64,000 bases of DNA from Halomonas aestuarii. GTDB taxonomy: Bacteria > Pseudomonadota > Gammaproteobacteria > Pseudomonadales > Halomonadaceae. Location of the stretch: the NCBI RefSeq assembly GCF_001886615.1, contig NZ_CP018139.1, positions 3,348,001-3,412,000 on the forward strand, written 5' to 3'. The position numbers and the translations under genes are program-made. Shown piece after piece: positions 56,843-64,000 of this stretch. The number at the start of each line of letters is the position of its first letter. Within the stretch, counting starts at the first letter, position 1. The notes beneath the pieces are model-generated. The model was not told the origin of the DNA. It did not search any database and worked only from the letters and a program-made list of their open reading frames with translations.

Positions 56843-57889
56843 ATGCCGGTCTTCGACCACCCCGAGTTCGACCATCACCAGCAGATCGTCTTCGGCAGCG
56901 ACGAGGCGAGCGGGCTGCGCGCCATCATCGCCCTGCACGACACCACCCGCGGCCCGGCCCTGGGCGGCCTGCGCATCTACCCCTACGCGAGCGACGCCGA
57001 GGCCTTGACCGACGTGCTTCGCCTCTCCCGCGGCATGTCCTACAAGTCGGCCCTGGCCGACCTGCCCCTGGGCGGCGGCAAGGCGGTGATCATCGCCGAT
57101 CCCCGCCGCGACAAGACCCCCGAACTGCTGCGCGCCATGGGCCGCCTGGTGGACTCCCTGGGCGGGGCCTACATCACCGCCGAGGACTCGGGCACCAGCG
57201 AGGCGGACATGCGCCACATCGCCGAGGCGACCGACCACGTGGGCGGCCTCCCCCGCCACGGGCAGGCCTCCGGCGACCCCTCGCCCTTCACGGCCTGGGG
57301 CGTGTTCTGCGCCCTGAAGAGCGCCGTGCGACACCGCCTCGGGCGGGACGACCTCGCGGGCCTGCGCGTGGCCATCCAGGGCGTCGGACACGTCGGCGCC
57401 CACCTGGCGAAACACCTCCACGAGGCCGGGGCCCGCCTGGTGCTGACCGACGTCGACAGCGCCGCGCTGTCCCGTCTCGCCGAGGAAGTCGGCGCCGAGA
57501 CCGTCGCACCCGAGGCGATCGCCGATGCCGAGGTCGACGTCTTCGCGCCCTGTGCGCTGGGCGCCGCCCTCTCGGCGGACGTGGTCGAGCGCCTGAGGGC
57601 CAGGGTGGTCTGTGGCGCCGCCAACAACCAGCTCGCCACCCCGGAGATGGCCGAGCGCCTGATGGCCCGCGGCATCCTCTACACCCCGGACTACGTGGCC
57701 AACGCCGGCGGGGTGATCGAGATCGCCTGGCAGCGCCGGGACGACTATGCCCGGGACGATGTCATGGCGCATATCGAGGGCATCGGCGCCACCCTGGACG
57801 AGATCTTCGCGCGGGCCGAGCGCACGGGGCAGAGCCCCGCCACCGTGGCCGACGACCTGGCACGGGAGCGTTTCCGTCCCGCCGGCTGA
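56843..57889 (+). CDS. Leucine (Leu/Phe/Val) dehydrogenase
   Basis: A 348-residue NAD-dependent amino-acid dehydrogenase of the Glu/Leu/Phe/Val superfamily. It has RGPALGGLRIYPYASDAEAL, SYKSALADLPLGGGKAVIIA with the two catalytic lysines, TAEDSGTSEADMRHIAEATD, the NAD fold RVAIQGVGHVGAHLAKHLHE, and CGAANNQLATPEM. Length and motifs match leucine dehydrogenase. GAGGGA precedes the ATG. It is monocistronic and ends at a bidirectional stem-loop. Confidence 0.92.
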   Translation: MPVFDHPEFDHHQQIVFGSDEASGLRAIIALHDTTRGPALGGLRIYPYASDAEALTDVLRLSRGMSYKSALADLPLGGGKAVIIADPRRDKTPELLRAMGRLVDSLGGAYITAEDSGTSEADMRHIAEATDHVGGLPRHGQASGDPSPFTAWGVFCALKSAVRHRLGRDDLAGLRVAIQGVGHVGAHLAKHLHEAGARLVLTDVDSAALSRLAEEVGAETVAPEAIADAEVDVFAPCALGAALSADVVERLRARVVCGAANNQLATPEMAERLMARGILYTPDYVANAGGVIEIAWQRRDDYARDDVMAHIEGIGATLDEIFARAERTGQSPATVADDLARERFRPAG

Positions 57890-57910
57890 TCCCGCAGTGA
57901 CTACGATGCA

Positions 57911-57934
57911 GAAGGCCGGCGATTGCCGGCCTTC
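57911..57934. terminator. Bidirectional stem-loop between convergent genes
   Basis: A perfect 10-bp stem GAAGGCCGGC / GCCGGCCTTC with a GATT loop, between the stops of the leucine dehydrogenase and YihY-family genes. Confidence 0.75.
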
Positions 57935-57959
57935 CTCGTGTTCGCGGGCAGGAGGCGGT

Positions 57960-58904
57960 TCAGGTCTCGACGAGCTCGTGGTGCTCGAACAGCTCGTGGC
58001 GCACCAGCACCGCGGAGTTGCGGGGCAGCACGGTCCGCCCACGGGCCAGCAGGTGGCACTTGGTGAAGGCGGCTCCGAACAGCAGGATCAGCGAGCTGTA
58101 GTAGACCCACAGCAGGATCATCACCACCGAACCGGCCGCGCCGTAGGTGGAGGCCGTGGCCGTGTAGGCCAGGTAGATGGCGATGCCCCAGCGACCGATG
58201 GCGAACAGCACGGCGGTGACCACGGCGCCGACCATCACGTCCTTCCAGCCCAGCACCACGTCCGGCAGCACCTTGAAGATGGTGGCGAAGAGCGCGGCGA
58301 TCACCGCCAGCGACACCAGGAACTCGGCCACTCGGGTCAGCATCCCGACGAAGGGCACGATGTCGTTCCCCACCTGCAGCAGGGCGCGAACCGCCACACC
58401 GAGCACCAGCGACACCAGCATGATGAAGCCGATGGCCAGCACTACGGTGAGCGACAGCAGGCGGTTCTTGATGAACTTCAGCGCGCTGTTGCTGCTGGGA
58501 CGCGCCGTGACCCCCCATAGGGTGTTCAGCGAGAACTGCATCTGGGCGAAGACGGTGGTCGCACCGACCAGCAGCGCCCCGACCCCCAGCATCGTCGGCA
58601 GCATGCCGGATTCCTGGATGCGCGACTGGGCGACCGCCTGCTCGATGGCGGCAGCGGCGTCGTGCCCCATGGTGTCCTGGAGCTGGGCGACGATCTGGCC
58701 CTGGGCGGCCTCCTCCCCGAGCACCATGCCGATCACCGTGACCGCGATGATCATCGTGGGGGCCAGCGAGAAGAGGGTGTAGAAGGCCAGCGAGCCGGCA
58801 TAACTGAAGGCGTTGCGCTCCAGCCAGAGTCGAATGGCGGCGTGTACCACCCCCCACCAGAACAGCACCGACTGCCGGATCATCGTCATGTTGTGCTTGA
58901 TCAC
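57960..58904 (-). CDS. YihY/virulence factor BrkB family membrane protein
   Basis: A roughly 314-residue inner-membrane protein of the YihY (former RNase BN/BrkB) family, with about six transmembrane helices. It shows SYAGSLAFYTLFSLAPTMII, GVGALLVGATTVFAQMQFSL, NTLWGV and WVYYSSLILLFGAAFTKCHL. Function is unsettled; early RNase BN and serum-resistance claims were not sustained. The start is uncertain: GTG at 58904 has a GGGGGAC site; GTG at 58916 and ATG at 58889 are alternatives. It is divergent from the NadM-Nudix gene. Confidence 0.88.
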   Translation of the reverse strand: MIKHNMTMIRQSVLFWWGVVHAAIRLWLERNAFSYAGSLAFYTLFSLAPTMIIAVTVIGMVLGEEAAQGQIVAQLQDTMGHDAAAAIEQAVAQSRIQESGMLPTMLGVGALLVGATTVFAQMQFSLNTLWGVTARPSSNSALKFIKNRLLSLTVVLAIGFIMLVSLVLGVAVRALLQVGNDIVPFVGMLTRVAEFLVSLAVIAALFATIFKVLPDVVLGWKDVMVGAVVTAVLFAIGRWGIAIYLAYTATASTYGAAGSVVMILLWVYYSSLILLFGAAFTKCHLLARGRTVLPRNSAVLVRHELFEHHELVET

Positions 58905-59045
58905 CCTGTCCCCCACGTCCCAGCCGTTTTTTGTTCAGCATACCCGAATGGACGCCGTGCCGCCGAGGCCGGCCACGATTGCAGCGGCCAACGGGCCTGA
59001 CCATAATGGCCTCCCTGCCCGTCCCACCGCCCGCCAGGAGCCTCC

Positions 59046-60137
59046 ATGACCGCACGACCGGACGACGACAGCCCTGCCGACTTCGACTGTCTGGTGTTCA
59101 TCGGCCGCTTCCAGCCCCCCCACCTGGGCCACCTGGCGGTGATCCGCGAGGCCCTGCGGCACGCCCGCCAGGTCATCGTGCTGGTCGGCTCGGCCTGGCA
59201 GGCGCGCTCCCTGCGCAACCCCTGGCGCTACGAGGAGCGCCTGCGCATGCTGCGCAGCGCCTTCGAAGAGGAGGAGAATGACCGGCTGAAGGTCGTGCCG
59301 CTGCTCGACGCCCTCTATAACAACGACGTCTGGGTGCGCGACGTGCAGCGCAAGGTACGCGACATCGCCAGCCCCGAGCATGCGCGGCTGCCGCGCATCG
59401 GGCTGATCGGCGCCAGTCGCGGCCAGTCCAGCTACTACCTCTCGCTGTTCCCCCAGTGGGAATCGGTGAGCGTGCCGCTGGTGGAGGGCATCTCGGCCCA
59501 CCGGATCCGTGAGCGGTTGTTCCGCTCGGCCGCCTCGGCCGAGGACTACCTGAGCACCCACGCGATCCATGACCTGCCCCCCGGCGTGGTGGCGAGGATC
59601 CGGACCTTCCTGGATGAGCCCCCCTACGGACAGCTGGTGGAGGAGCAGCGCCTGCTCGATCAGTACCGTCAGGCCTGGTCCCAGGCGCCCTACCCGCCCA
59701 TCTTCGTCACGGTCAACGCCGTGGTGGTGCAGTCGGGCCACGTGCTGCTGGTGAGGCGGACCGCTGCGCCGGGCAAGGGCCTCTATGCGCTGCCGGGGGG
59801 CTTCATCAGCCCCCATGAGCGCCTGATGGATGCCTGCCTGAGGGAGCTGCGGGAACGGGTACGCCTCAAGGTGCCGGAGGCGGTGCTCAAGGGGTCGCTG
59901 AGGGGCCAGCGCCTCTTCGACGAGCCCCATCGCAGCTGGCGGGGACGGACGCTGGCTGAGGCCTTCTACTTCGCCCTGCGACCGGACCAGCAGCTTCCCC
60001 AGCTCAAGCCGGTCAAGGGCGGGGACCACGCGCGCTGGGTCCCCCTGGCCGACCTCGATCCCGAGAGCCTGTTCGAGGATCACTTCTTCATCATCCAGGA
60101 CTTCCTGGGGCTGCCGGCGGACTTCGGCGGCCGCTAG
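59046..60137 (+). CDS. Bifunctional NMN adenylyltransferase/Nudix hydrolase (NadM-Nudix)
   Basis: A 363-residue two-domain protein of NAD metabolism. Residues about 12-180 form the nicotinamide-nucleotide adenylyltransferase (FIGRFQPPHLGHLAVIREAL; GISAHRIRERLF near the end). Residues about 215-355 form a Nudix domain (YPPIFVTVNAVVVQSGHVLL; GGFISPHERLMDACLRELRE). The Nudix box keeps Gly252, Glu258, Arg266, Glu267 and Glu270, but the next Glu is Arg271 and the usual Gly is Arg273. The domain order is that of Synechocystis slr0787, whose Nudix half hydrolyses ADP-ribose. An AGGAG site precedes the ATG. Confidence 0.9.
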   Translation: MTARPDDDSPADFDCLVFIGRFQPPHLGHLAVIREALRHARQVIVLVGSAWQARSLRNPWRYEERLRMLRSAFEEEENDRLKVVPLLDALYNNDVWVRDVQRKVRDIASPEHARLPRIGLIGASRGQSSYYLSLFPQWESVSVPLVEGISAHRIRERLFRSAASAEDYLSTHAIHDLPPGVVARIRTFLDEPPYGQLVEEQRLLDQYRQAWSQAPYPPIFVTVNAVVVQSGHVLLVRRTAAPGKGLYALPGGFISPHERLMDACLRELRERVRLKVPEAVLKGSLRGQRLFDEPHRSWRGRTLAEAFYFALRPDQQLPQLKPVKGGDHARWVPLADLDPESLFEDHFFIIQDFLGLPADFGGR

Positions 60138-60141
60138 CGGG

Positions 60142-60160
60142 CCCGCCCCGACGGGGCGGG
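60142..60160. terminator. Stem-loop between NadM-Nudix and LysR genes
   Basis: An 8-bp stem CCCGCCCC / GGGGCGGG with a GAC loop, five bases after the NadM-Nudix stop and 43 bases beyond the convergent LysR stop. Confidence 0.55.
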
Positions 60161-60174
60161 AGAGCGGAGGGTAT

Positions 60175-60215
60175 CGTCAGGCCTGGAGACTGGGGATTGC
60201 CGTCAGGCCTGGAGA
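60175..60215. repeat. 15-bp direct repeat at the 3' end of the LysR gene
   Basis: CGTCAGGCCTGGAGA occurs at 60175-60189 and 60201-60215, 26 bases apart. The right copy spans the LysR stop codon and last codons; the left copy lies just beyond. It looks like a small local duplication of the gene end. Confidence 0.85.
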
Positions 60216-61120
60216 AAGTCCCGGGGCAACTTCATCATCTGCCGCCACAGCTTCTCGACGCCCGGCTTGTGCACCAGCGAGCAGCGGTAGAGGCGGATCT
60301 CCAGGGGCACGTCCCACTTCTCGGCGCCGGCCCTCACCAGACGGCCGTCCTTGAGCTCCTGGCGGATGCAGAAGTCGGGGATCCAGGCCATGCCCATTCC
60401 CTGCATCACCATGCCCTTGAGCCCCTCGGCCATGGCCGTCTCGTAGACGGTGCGCAGGCGCATGCGCACCGGGTCGTTCTTGAGCAGCATCCGCACGCTG
60501 CGCCCCAGGAAGGCCCCCTGGGTATAGGCGAGATAGGGGATCGACTCCCGGCCCTCGAGGGTGAAGCGCGGCCGGCCCTGCTCGTCGGGCAGGCAGACGG
60601 GCAGCATGTTCACCTGGCCGATGGAGAAGGAGGGGAAGACCTCGGCATCGAGCTGCATGCTGGCATAGGGGTCGTAGTAGGCCAGCATCAGGTCGCAGTT
60701 GCCCTCGCGCAGCACATGGATCGCATCCCCCACGTTCATGGCCACCAGCCGGGTGGGCAGCTCGCCCAGGCCCTGCTGCAGCCGGGAGATCCACTGCGGA
60801 TAGAAGCTCAGGGCCAGGGAGTGGGCGGCGACAATGTCCAGCGCCTCGTTGGCCATGGCCAGCCCCCGCAGGTGGCCGAGGCTCTCGTTGAGCTGCTCGA
60901 CGATGTTGCGGGCGGTGACCAGGAAGAGCTGCCCTTCCGGGGTCAGGTCCACGGGCGTGGTGGAGCGATCGACCAGGGTCACGCCGACGGCCTGTTCCAG
61001 GGAGCGGATGCGGCGGCTGAAGGCCGGCTGGGTGACATGCCGCTGGCGCGCCGAGGCAGAGAAGCTGCGCGTGCTGGCCAGGGCCACGAAGTCTTCCAGC
61101 CACTTGGTCTCGAGGTTCAC
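60203..61120 (-). CDS. LysR-family regulator, HypT (YjiE)-like
   Basis: A 305-residue LysR regulator closely resembling E. coli HypT (YjiE), which responds to hypochlorite through methionine oxidation. Family-like phrases are NLETKWLEDFVALASTRSFS, ARQRHVTQPAFSRRIRSLEQ, AAHSLALSFYPQWISRL and MAWIPDFCIRQELKDGRLVR. I chose the GTG at 61120, which gives the HypT-like start and has GGGGAG before it; an ATG at 61144 is the alternative. A second member of this subgroup is encoded at 25406-26359. Response to oxidants here is inferred. Confidence 0.85.
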   Translation of the reverse strand: MNLETKWLEDFVALASTRSFSASARQRHVTQPAFSRRIRSLEQAVGVTLVDRSTTPVDLTPEGQLFLVTARNIVEQLNESLGHLRGLAMANEALDIVAAHSLALSFYPQWISRLQQGLGELPTRLVAMNVGDAIHVLREGNCDLMLAYYDPYASMQLDAEVFPSFSIGQVNMLPVCLPDEQGRPRFTLEGRESIPYLAYTQGAFLGRSVRMLLKNDPVRMRLRTVYETAMAEGLKGMVMQGMGMAWIPDFCIRQELKDGRLVRAGAEKWDVPLEIRLYRCSLVHKPGVEKLWRQMMKLPRDFLQA

Positions 61121-61213
61121 CGCCACTCCCCAGGATGTCTGCATGCCCGCCCCCGATGGGGAGCCTTCGAAGCACGCTAATGTACCCCAGCGGGCTCCGG
61201 GACCCAAGCCGGA

Positions 61214-62632
61214 TCACTGGATCGGCGAGAGCAGGTAGGCCGCGCGGGAGAGCAGCTTGCGCCATAGCGGACGCCGGGTGAACTCCTCCAGGGTCACGCG
61301 GCGGCAGTCGCTGAAATCCTGCTCGAGCATGGCGCTCACCTCTCCCGCGAACTGCCGGTCGGGCACCACGGCGGTGATCTCGAAGTTGAGGCGGAAGGAG
61401 CGGTTGTCGAGGTTCACCGTGCCGACGCTGGCGGCGACATCGTCGATCAGCATCACCTTCTGGTGCAGGAAGCCCGGCTGGTAGCGATAGACCCGGACCC
61501 CGGCGCGCAGCATGTCGGGCAGGAAGGAGAAGGCCGAGAGGAAGACCAGCAGGTGGTCGGGGCGCTCCGGCATCATGATCCTCACGTCCACCCCGCGCAT
61601 GGCGGCCAGGCGCAGGGCATCCTGGACGCCCTGGTCGGGCACGAAGTAGGGGCTGGTCAGCCAGAGCCGCTCATGGGCGCTGTGGATGATGTGCTGCACC
61701 AGCAGGCTCGCCGTCTCCTGGCGATCGGCCGGCCCCGACGGCACGATCACCACGTTCTGGCTGTGGCTGGGGGACGGCACGGGCGTCCAGGTCAGCGAGA
61801 TCATCTCGCCGGTGGCCCAGTGCCAGTCCTCCCAGAAGGCCTCCTGAAGGCCCAGTACGCTGGGGCCGCTGAGCTTGAGGTGGGTATCCCGCCAGTGGCC
61901 GTGGCGCGGGTTGTGGCCCAGGTACTCGGTCCCGACGTTGAAGCCCCCGACCCAGCCCTCGCGCCCGTCCACCACCAGCACCTTGCGGTGGTTGCGGAAG
62001 TTGAGCTGGAAACGATGCTTCAGGCCCCGGGAGGAACGGAAGGCGCTCACCTCCACCCCGGCCCCGCGCAGGTCGCGCAGGTAGCGCTCGGGCAGGCTGT
62101 GGGAGCCGATCTCGTCATACAGGAAGCAGACCCGCACCCCCTTCTCGGCGGCCCGCTGCAGGCGGTGCTTGAGCTCGAGGCCCAGGGCGTCGTCGCGCAC
62201 GATGAAGAACTGGACGAGGATGTAATCCTCTGCGGCCTCGATGCCGGCGAAGAGGCTGTCGAAGGTCGCCTCTCCATCGATGAGCAGCTCCACCCGGTTG
62301 CCCCGGGTCAGGGGCATCATGGCGAGCTGCTCCACCGCGCGAATGTCGGCGTCATTGCTGGCCGACAGATAGGGCACGAAGCGGTCGCGATAGCGGTGCA
62401 GCTGGCGGCGCAGCACGCTGTCGCGTTCGCCGCGGGCCAGCACGTAGCCGTAGAAGCGCGGCCGGCCGAAGATCCAGAAGGCCGGCACCGCCAGGTAGGG
62501 CATGGTCAGCAGCGAGATGATCCAGGCGATGGCGCCCTGGGAGGTGCGGCTTGACATCAGGGCCAGCACGGCCGAGAGGATGCCCAGCAGGTGGATCAGG
62601 AAGATCGCCAGGCCGATCAGCCAGGAGGTCAT
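61214..62632 (-). CDS. cls: Cardiolipin synthase (phospholipase D family)
   Basis: Makes cardiolipin from phosphatidylglycerol at the inner membrane. The 472-residue protein has two N-terminal transmembrane helices (MTSWLIGLAIFLIHLLGILS; GAIAWIISLLTMPYLAVPAF) and two HKD motifs: RNHRKVLVVDGREGWVGGFN and LHQKVMLIDDVAASVGTVNL. The length matches ClsA. It is followed after 93 bases by the LysR gene on the same strand. Confidence 0.95.
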   Translation of the reverse strand: MTSWLIGLAIFLIHLLGILSAVLALMSSRTSQGAIAWIISLLTMPYLAVPAFWIFGRPRFYGYVLARGERDSVLRRQLHRYRDRFVPYLSASNDADIRAVEQLAMMPLTRGNRVELLIDGEATFDSLFAGIEAAEDYILVQFFIVRDDALGLELKHRLQRAAEKGVRVCFLYDEIGSHSLPERYLRDLRGAGVEVSAFRSSRGLKHRFQLNFRNHRKVLVVDGREGWVGGFNVGTEYLGHNPRHGHWRDTHLKLSGPSVLGLQEAFWEDWHWATGEMISLTWTPVPSPSHSQNVVIVPSGPADRQETASLLVQHIIHSAHERLWLTSPYFVPDQGVQDALRLAAMRGVDVRIMMPERPDHLLVFLSAFSFLPDMLRAGVRVYRYQPGFLHQKVMLIDDVAASVGTVNLDNRSFRLNFEITAVVPDRQFAGEVSAMLEQDFSDCRRVTLEEFTRRPLWRKLLSRAAYLLSPIQ

Positions 62633-62717
62633 GGTCGCATCCCCGTTCCGTGGGACGACGGCGAGGCCGTCCGTAAAAACAATGCCCTAACGCACCCGTC
62701 CAGCATACCCCCAAAAC

Positions 62718-62750
62718 GGCGACGGCCCCACCACAGGGCGGGGCCGTCGC
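62718..62750 (-). terminator. Intrinsic terminator of the fumarase gene
   Basis: An 11-bp stem GCGACGGCCCC / GGGGCCGTCGC about 19 bases beyond the fumarase stop, followed on the minus strand by CGTTTTGGG. Confidence 0.8.
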
Positions 62751-62768
62751 GGCGTTCCGGGCGAGGGA

Positions 62769-64000
62769 TCAGGCGCGCTCGGCGATGATCTCCTTCCACT
62801 TGGCGGGCCCGGTCTGGTGCACCGAGGTGCCCTGGCTGTCGACCGCCACGGTCACCGGCATGTCCTCCACCTCGAACTCGTAGATGGCCTCCATGCCCAG
62901 ATCCTCGAAGCCGACCACGCGGGCCTTCTTGATCGCCTGGGCGACCAGGTAGGCGGAGCCCCCCACGGCCATCAGGTAGACCGCCTGGTTGTCGCGGATC
63001 GCCTCGATGGCCGCCTCGCCCCGCTCGGCCTTGCCGACCATGCCCAAGAGGCCGGTCTCCTCCAGCATGGTGCGGGTGAACTTGTCCATGCGTGTGGCGG
63101 TGGTCGGGCCGGCCGGACCGACCACCTCGTCGCGCACCGGGTCCACCGGGCCCACGTAATAGATGAAGCGGCCCTTCATGTCCACCGGCAGCGGCTCGCC
63201 CTTGGCGATCATGTCGACCATGCGCTTGTGGGCGGCGTCACGGCCGGTGAGCAGCTTGCCGTTGAGCAGCAGGGTGTCGCCGGGCTGCCAGGTCTTGACC
63301 TCCTCGGGAGTCACGTGGTCGAGGTCGACGCGCTTGACGTTGTCGCCCGCCTCGCGGGTGATCTCCGGCCAGTCCTCGAGCTTCGGCGCGGGCAGCGCCG
63401 CGGGGCCGCTGCCGTCCAGGGTGAAGTGGGCATGGCGGGTGGCGGCACAGTTGGGGATGATCGCCACCGGCTTGTTGGCGGCATGGGTCGGATAGTCCTT
63501 GACCTTGATGTCCAGCACCGTGGTCAGACCGCCCAGCCCCTGGGCGCCAATGCCGCTCTGGTTGACCTTGTCGAACAGCTCCAGGCGCAGCTCCTCGGCC
63601 CGGGTGGAGGCGCCGCGCGCCTGCAGGTCCTGGATGTCGATGGGATCGAGCAGCGCTTCCTTGGCGAGTTCCATGGCCTTCTCGGCGGTGCCGCCGATGC
63701 CGATGCCCAGCATGCCGGGCGGGCACCAGCCGGCGCCCATCTTGGGCAGCTGCTCCATGACCCAGTCGACCACGTTGTCCGACGGGTTGAGCATGGCAAA
63801 CTTGGACTTGGCCTCGCTGCCGCCGCCCTTGGCCGCTACGTGCACCTCGACGGTGTCGCCGGGCACCAGCTTGTGATGGATGACCGCCGGGGTGTTGTCC
63901 TTGGTGTTCGCCCGCTTGCCGTCCGGGTCGGCCAGCACCGAGGCGCGCAGCACGTTGTCCGGCAGCTGGTAGGCACGGCGAACGCCCTCGTTGACCATGT
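62769..64000 (-). CDS. Class I (4Fe-4S) fumarate hydratase, N-terminus cut by window edge
   Basis: Converts fumarate to malate in the TCA cycle with an oxygen-sensitive 4Fe-4S cluster. About 410 codons are visible; E. coli FumA/FumB have about 548 residues, so roughly 140 N-terminal residues lie beyond 64000 and the Met near the edge is internal. Visible features: VNEGVRRAYQLPDNVLRASV, KDNTPAVIHHKLVPGD, KGGGSEAKSKFAMLNPSD, cluster Cys in GAGWCPPGMLGIGIGGTAEK and IPNCAATRHAHFTLDG, and GPAGPTTATRMDKF in the beta-domain. Confidence 0.93.
   Translation of the reverse strand, partial: MVNEGVRRAYQLPDNVLRASVLADPDGKRANTKDNTPAVIHHKLVPGDTVEVHVAAKGGGSEAKSKFAMLNPSDNVVDWVMEQLPKMGAGWCPPGMLGIGIGGTAEKAMELAKEALLDPIDIQDLQARGASTRAEELRLELFDKVNQSGIGAQGLGGLTTVLDIKVKDYPTHAANKPVAIIPNCAATRHAHFTLDGSGPAALPAPKLEDWPEITREAGDNVKRVDLDHVTPEEVKTWQPGDTLLLNGKLLTGRDAAHKRMVDMIAKGEPLPVDMKGRFIYYVGPVDPVRDEVVGPAGPTTATRMDKFTRTMLEETGLLGMVGKAERGEAAIEAIRDNQAVYLMAVGGSAYLVAQAIKKARVVGFEDLGMEAIYEFEVEDMPVTVAVDSQGTSVHQTGPAKWKEIIAERA

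Overview
The window is a GC-rich gammaproteobacterial chromosome segment, most likely from Halomonas or a close relative in the Halomonadaceae. The evidence is the ectoine operon ectABC, the Tol-Pal/Ruv and UbiG-MupP-type gene orders shared with Pseudomonas-like bacteria, the very high GC of all coding DNA, and protein sequences of gammaproteobacterial type throughout. Nothing suggests a plasmid, prophage, insertion sequence, CRISPR array or rRNA/tRNA gene. Gene density is about 95 percent and most neighbouring same-strand genes overlap or nearly touch.

Layout. Bases 1-4669 (minus strand) hold yidD (cut by the window edge), hisI, zur and a three-gene set: a lipoprotein with a retropepsin-like DTGA motif, an inactive transglutaminase fused to a multi-pass membrane domain, and a RimK-like ATP-grasp ligase. 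At 4826-8994 (minus) is an RND efflux permease/adaptor pair without a local outer-membrane channel or regulator. At 9349-13746 (plus) is the least familiar region: an 810-residue outer-membrane protein that looks like one large beta-barrel followed by two tandemly duplicated small barrels, then two secreted low-complexity proteins that share an ESD[VI]FRD motif. A DUF3833-type lipoprotein and convergent ectABC follow, with a clear sigma70-like promoter before ectA.

Bases 17271-28709 carry glutathione reductase, a beta-carbonic anhydrase, and a peptide-uptake block: a five-gene Dpp/Opp-type ABC transporter, a LysR regulator, an M24 Xaa-Pro peptidase and a YheT-type hydrolase. MsrA follows on the opposite strand. 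Bases 29426-36174 (minus) hold the TamA/TamB envelope assembly pair and an upstream membrane-anchored coiled-coil protein. Next come sodB, a zinc-type alcohol dehydrogenase, a UDP-glucose dehydrogenase-like protein that has lost its catalytic cysteine, galU, ubiG and a MupP-like phosphatase.

From 42078 to 53202 (minus) runs a long housekeeping block, read in transcription order as fmdB, aspS, yebC, ruvC, ruvA, ruvB, tolQ, tolR, tolA, tolB, pal, cpoB, yciK. TolA contains a 30-bp in-frame tandem repeat array. The last part has a hydroxyacid dehydrogenase / PfkB kinase / nucleoside hydrolase operon, acylphosphatase, leucine dehydrogenase, a YihY-family membrane protein, a NadM-Nudix fusion, a HypT-like LysR regulator, a cardiolipin synthase and a class I fumarase cut by the right edge.

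Functionally the window is dominated by envelope biogenesis (Tam, Tol-Pal, cardiolipin, RND, YidD), osmotic adaptation (ectoine) and oxidative-stress defence (Gor, SodB, MsrA, HypT-like). The observations most worth following are the triple-barrel/secreted-protein locus, the UDP-glucose dehydrogenase homologue with the lost cysteine, the ATP-grasp/inactive-transglutaminase/retropepsin set, and the ectA leader.
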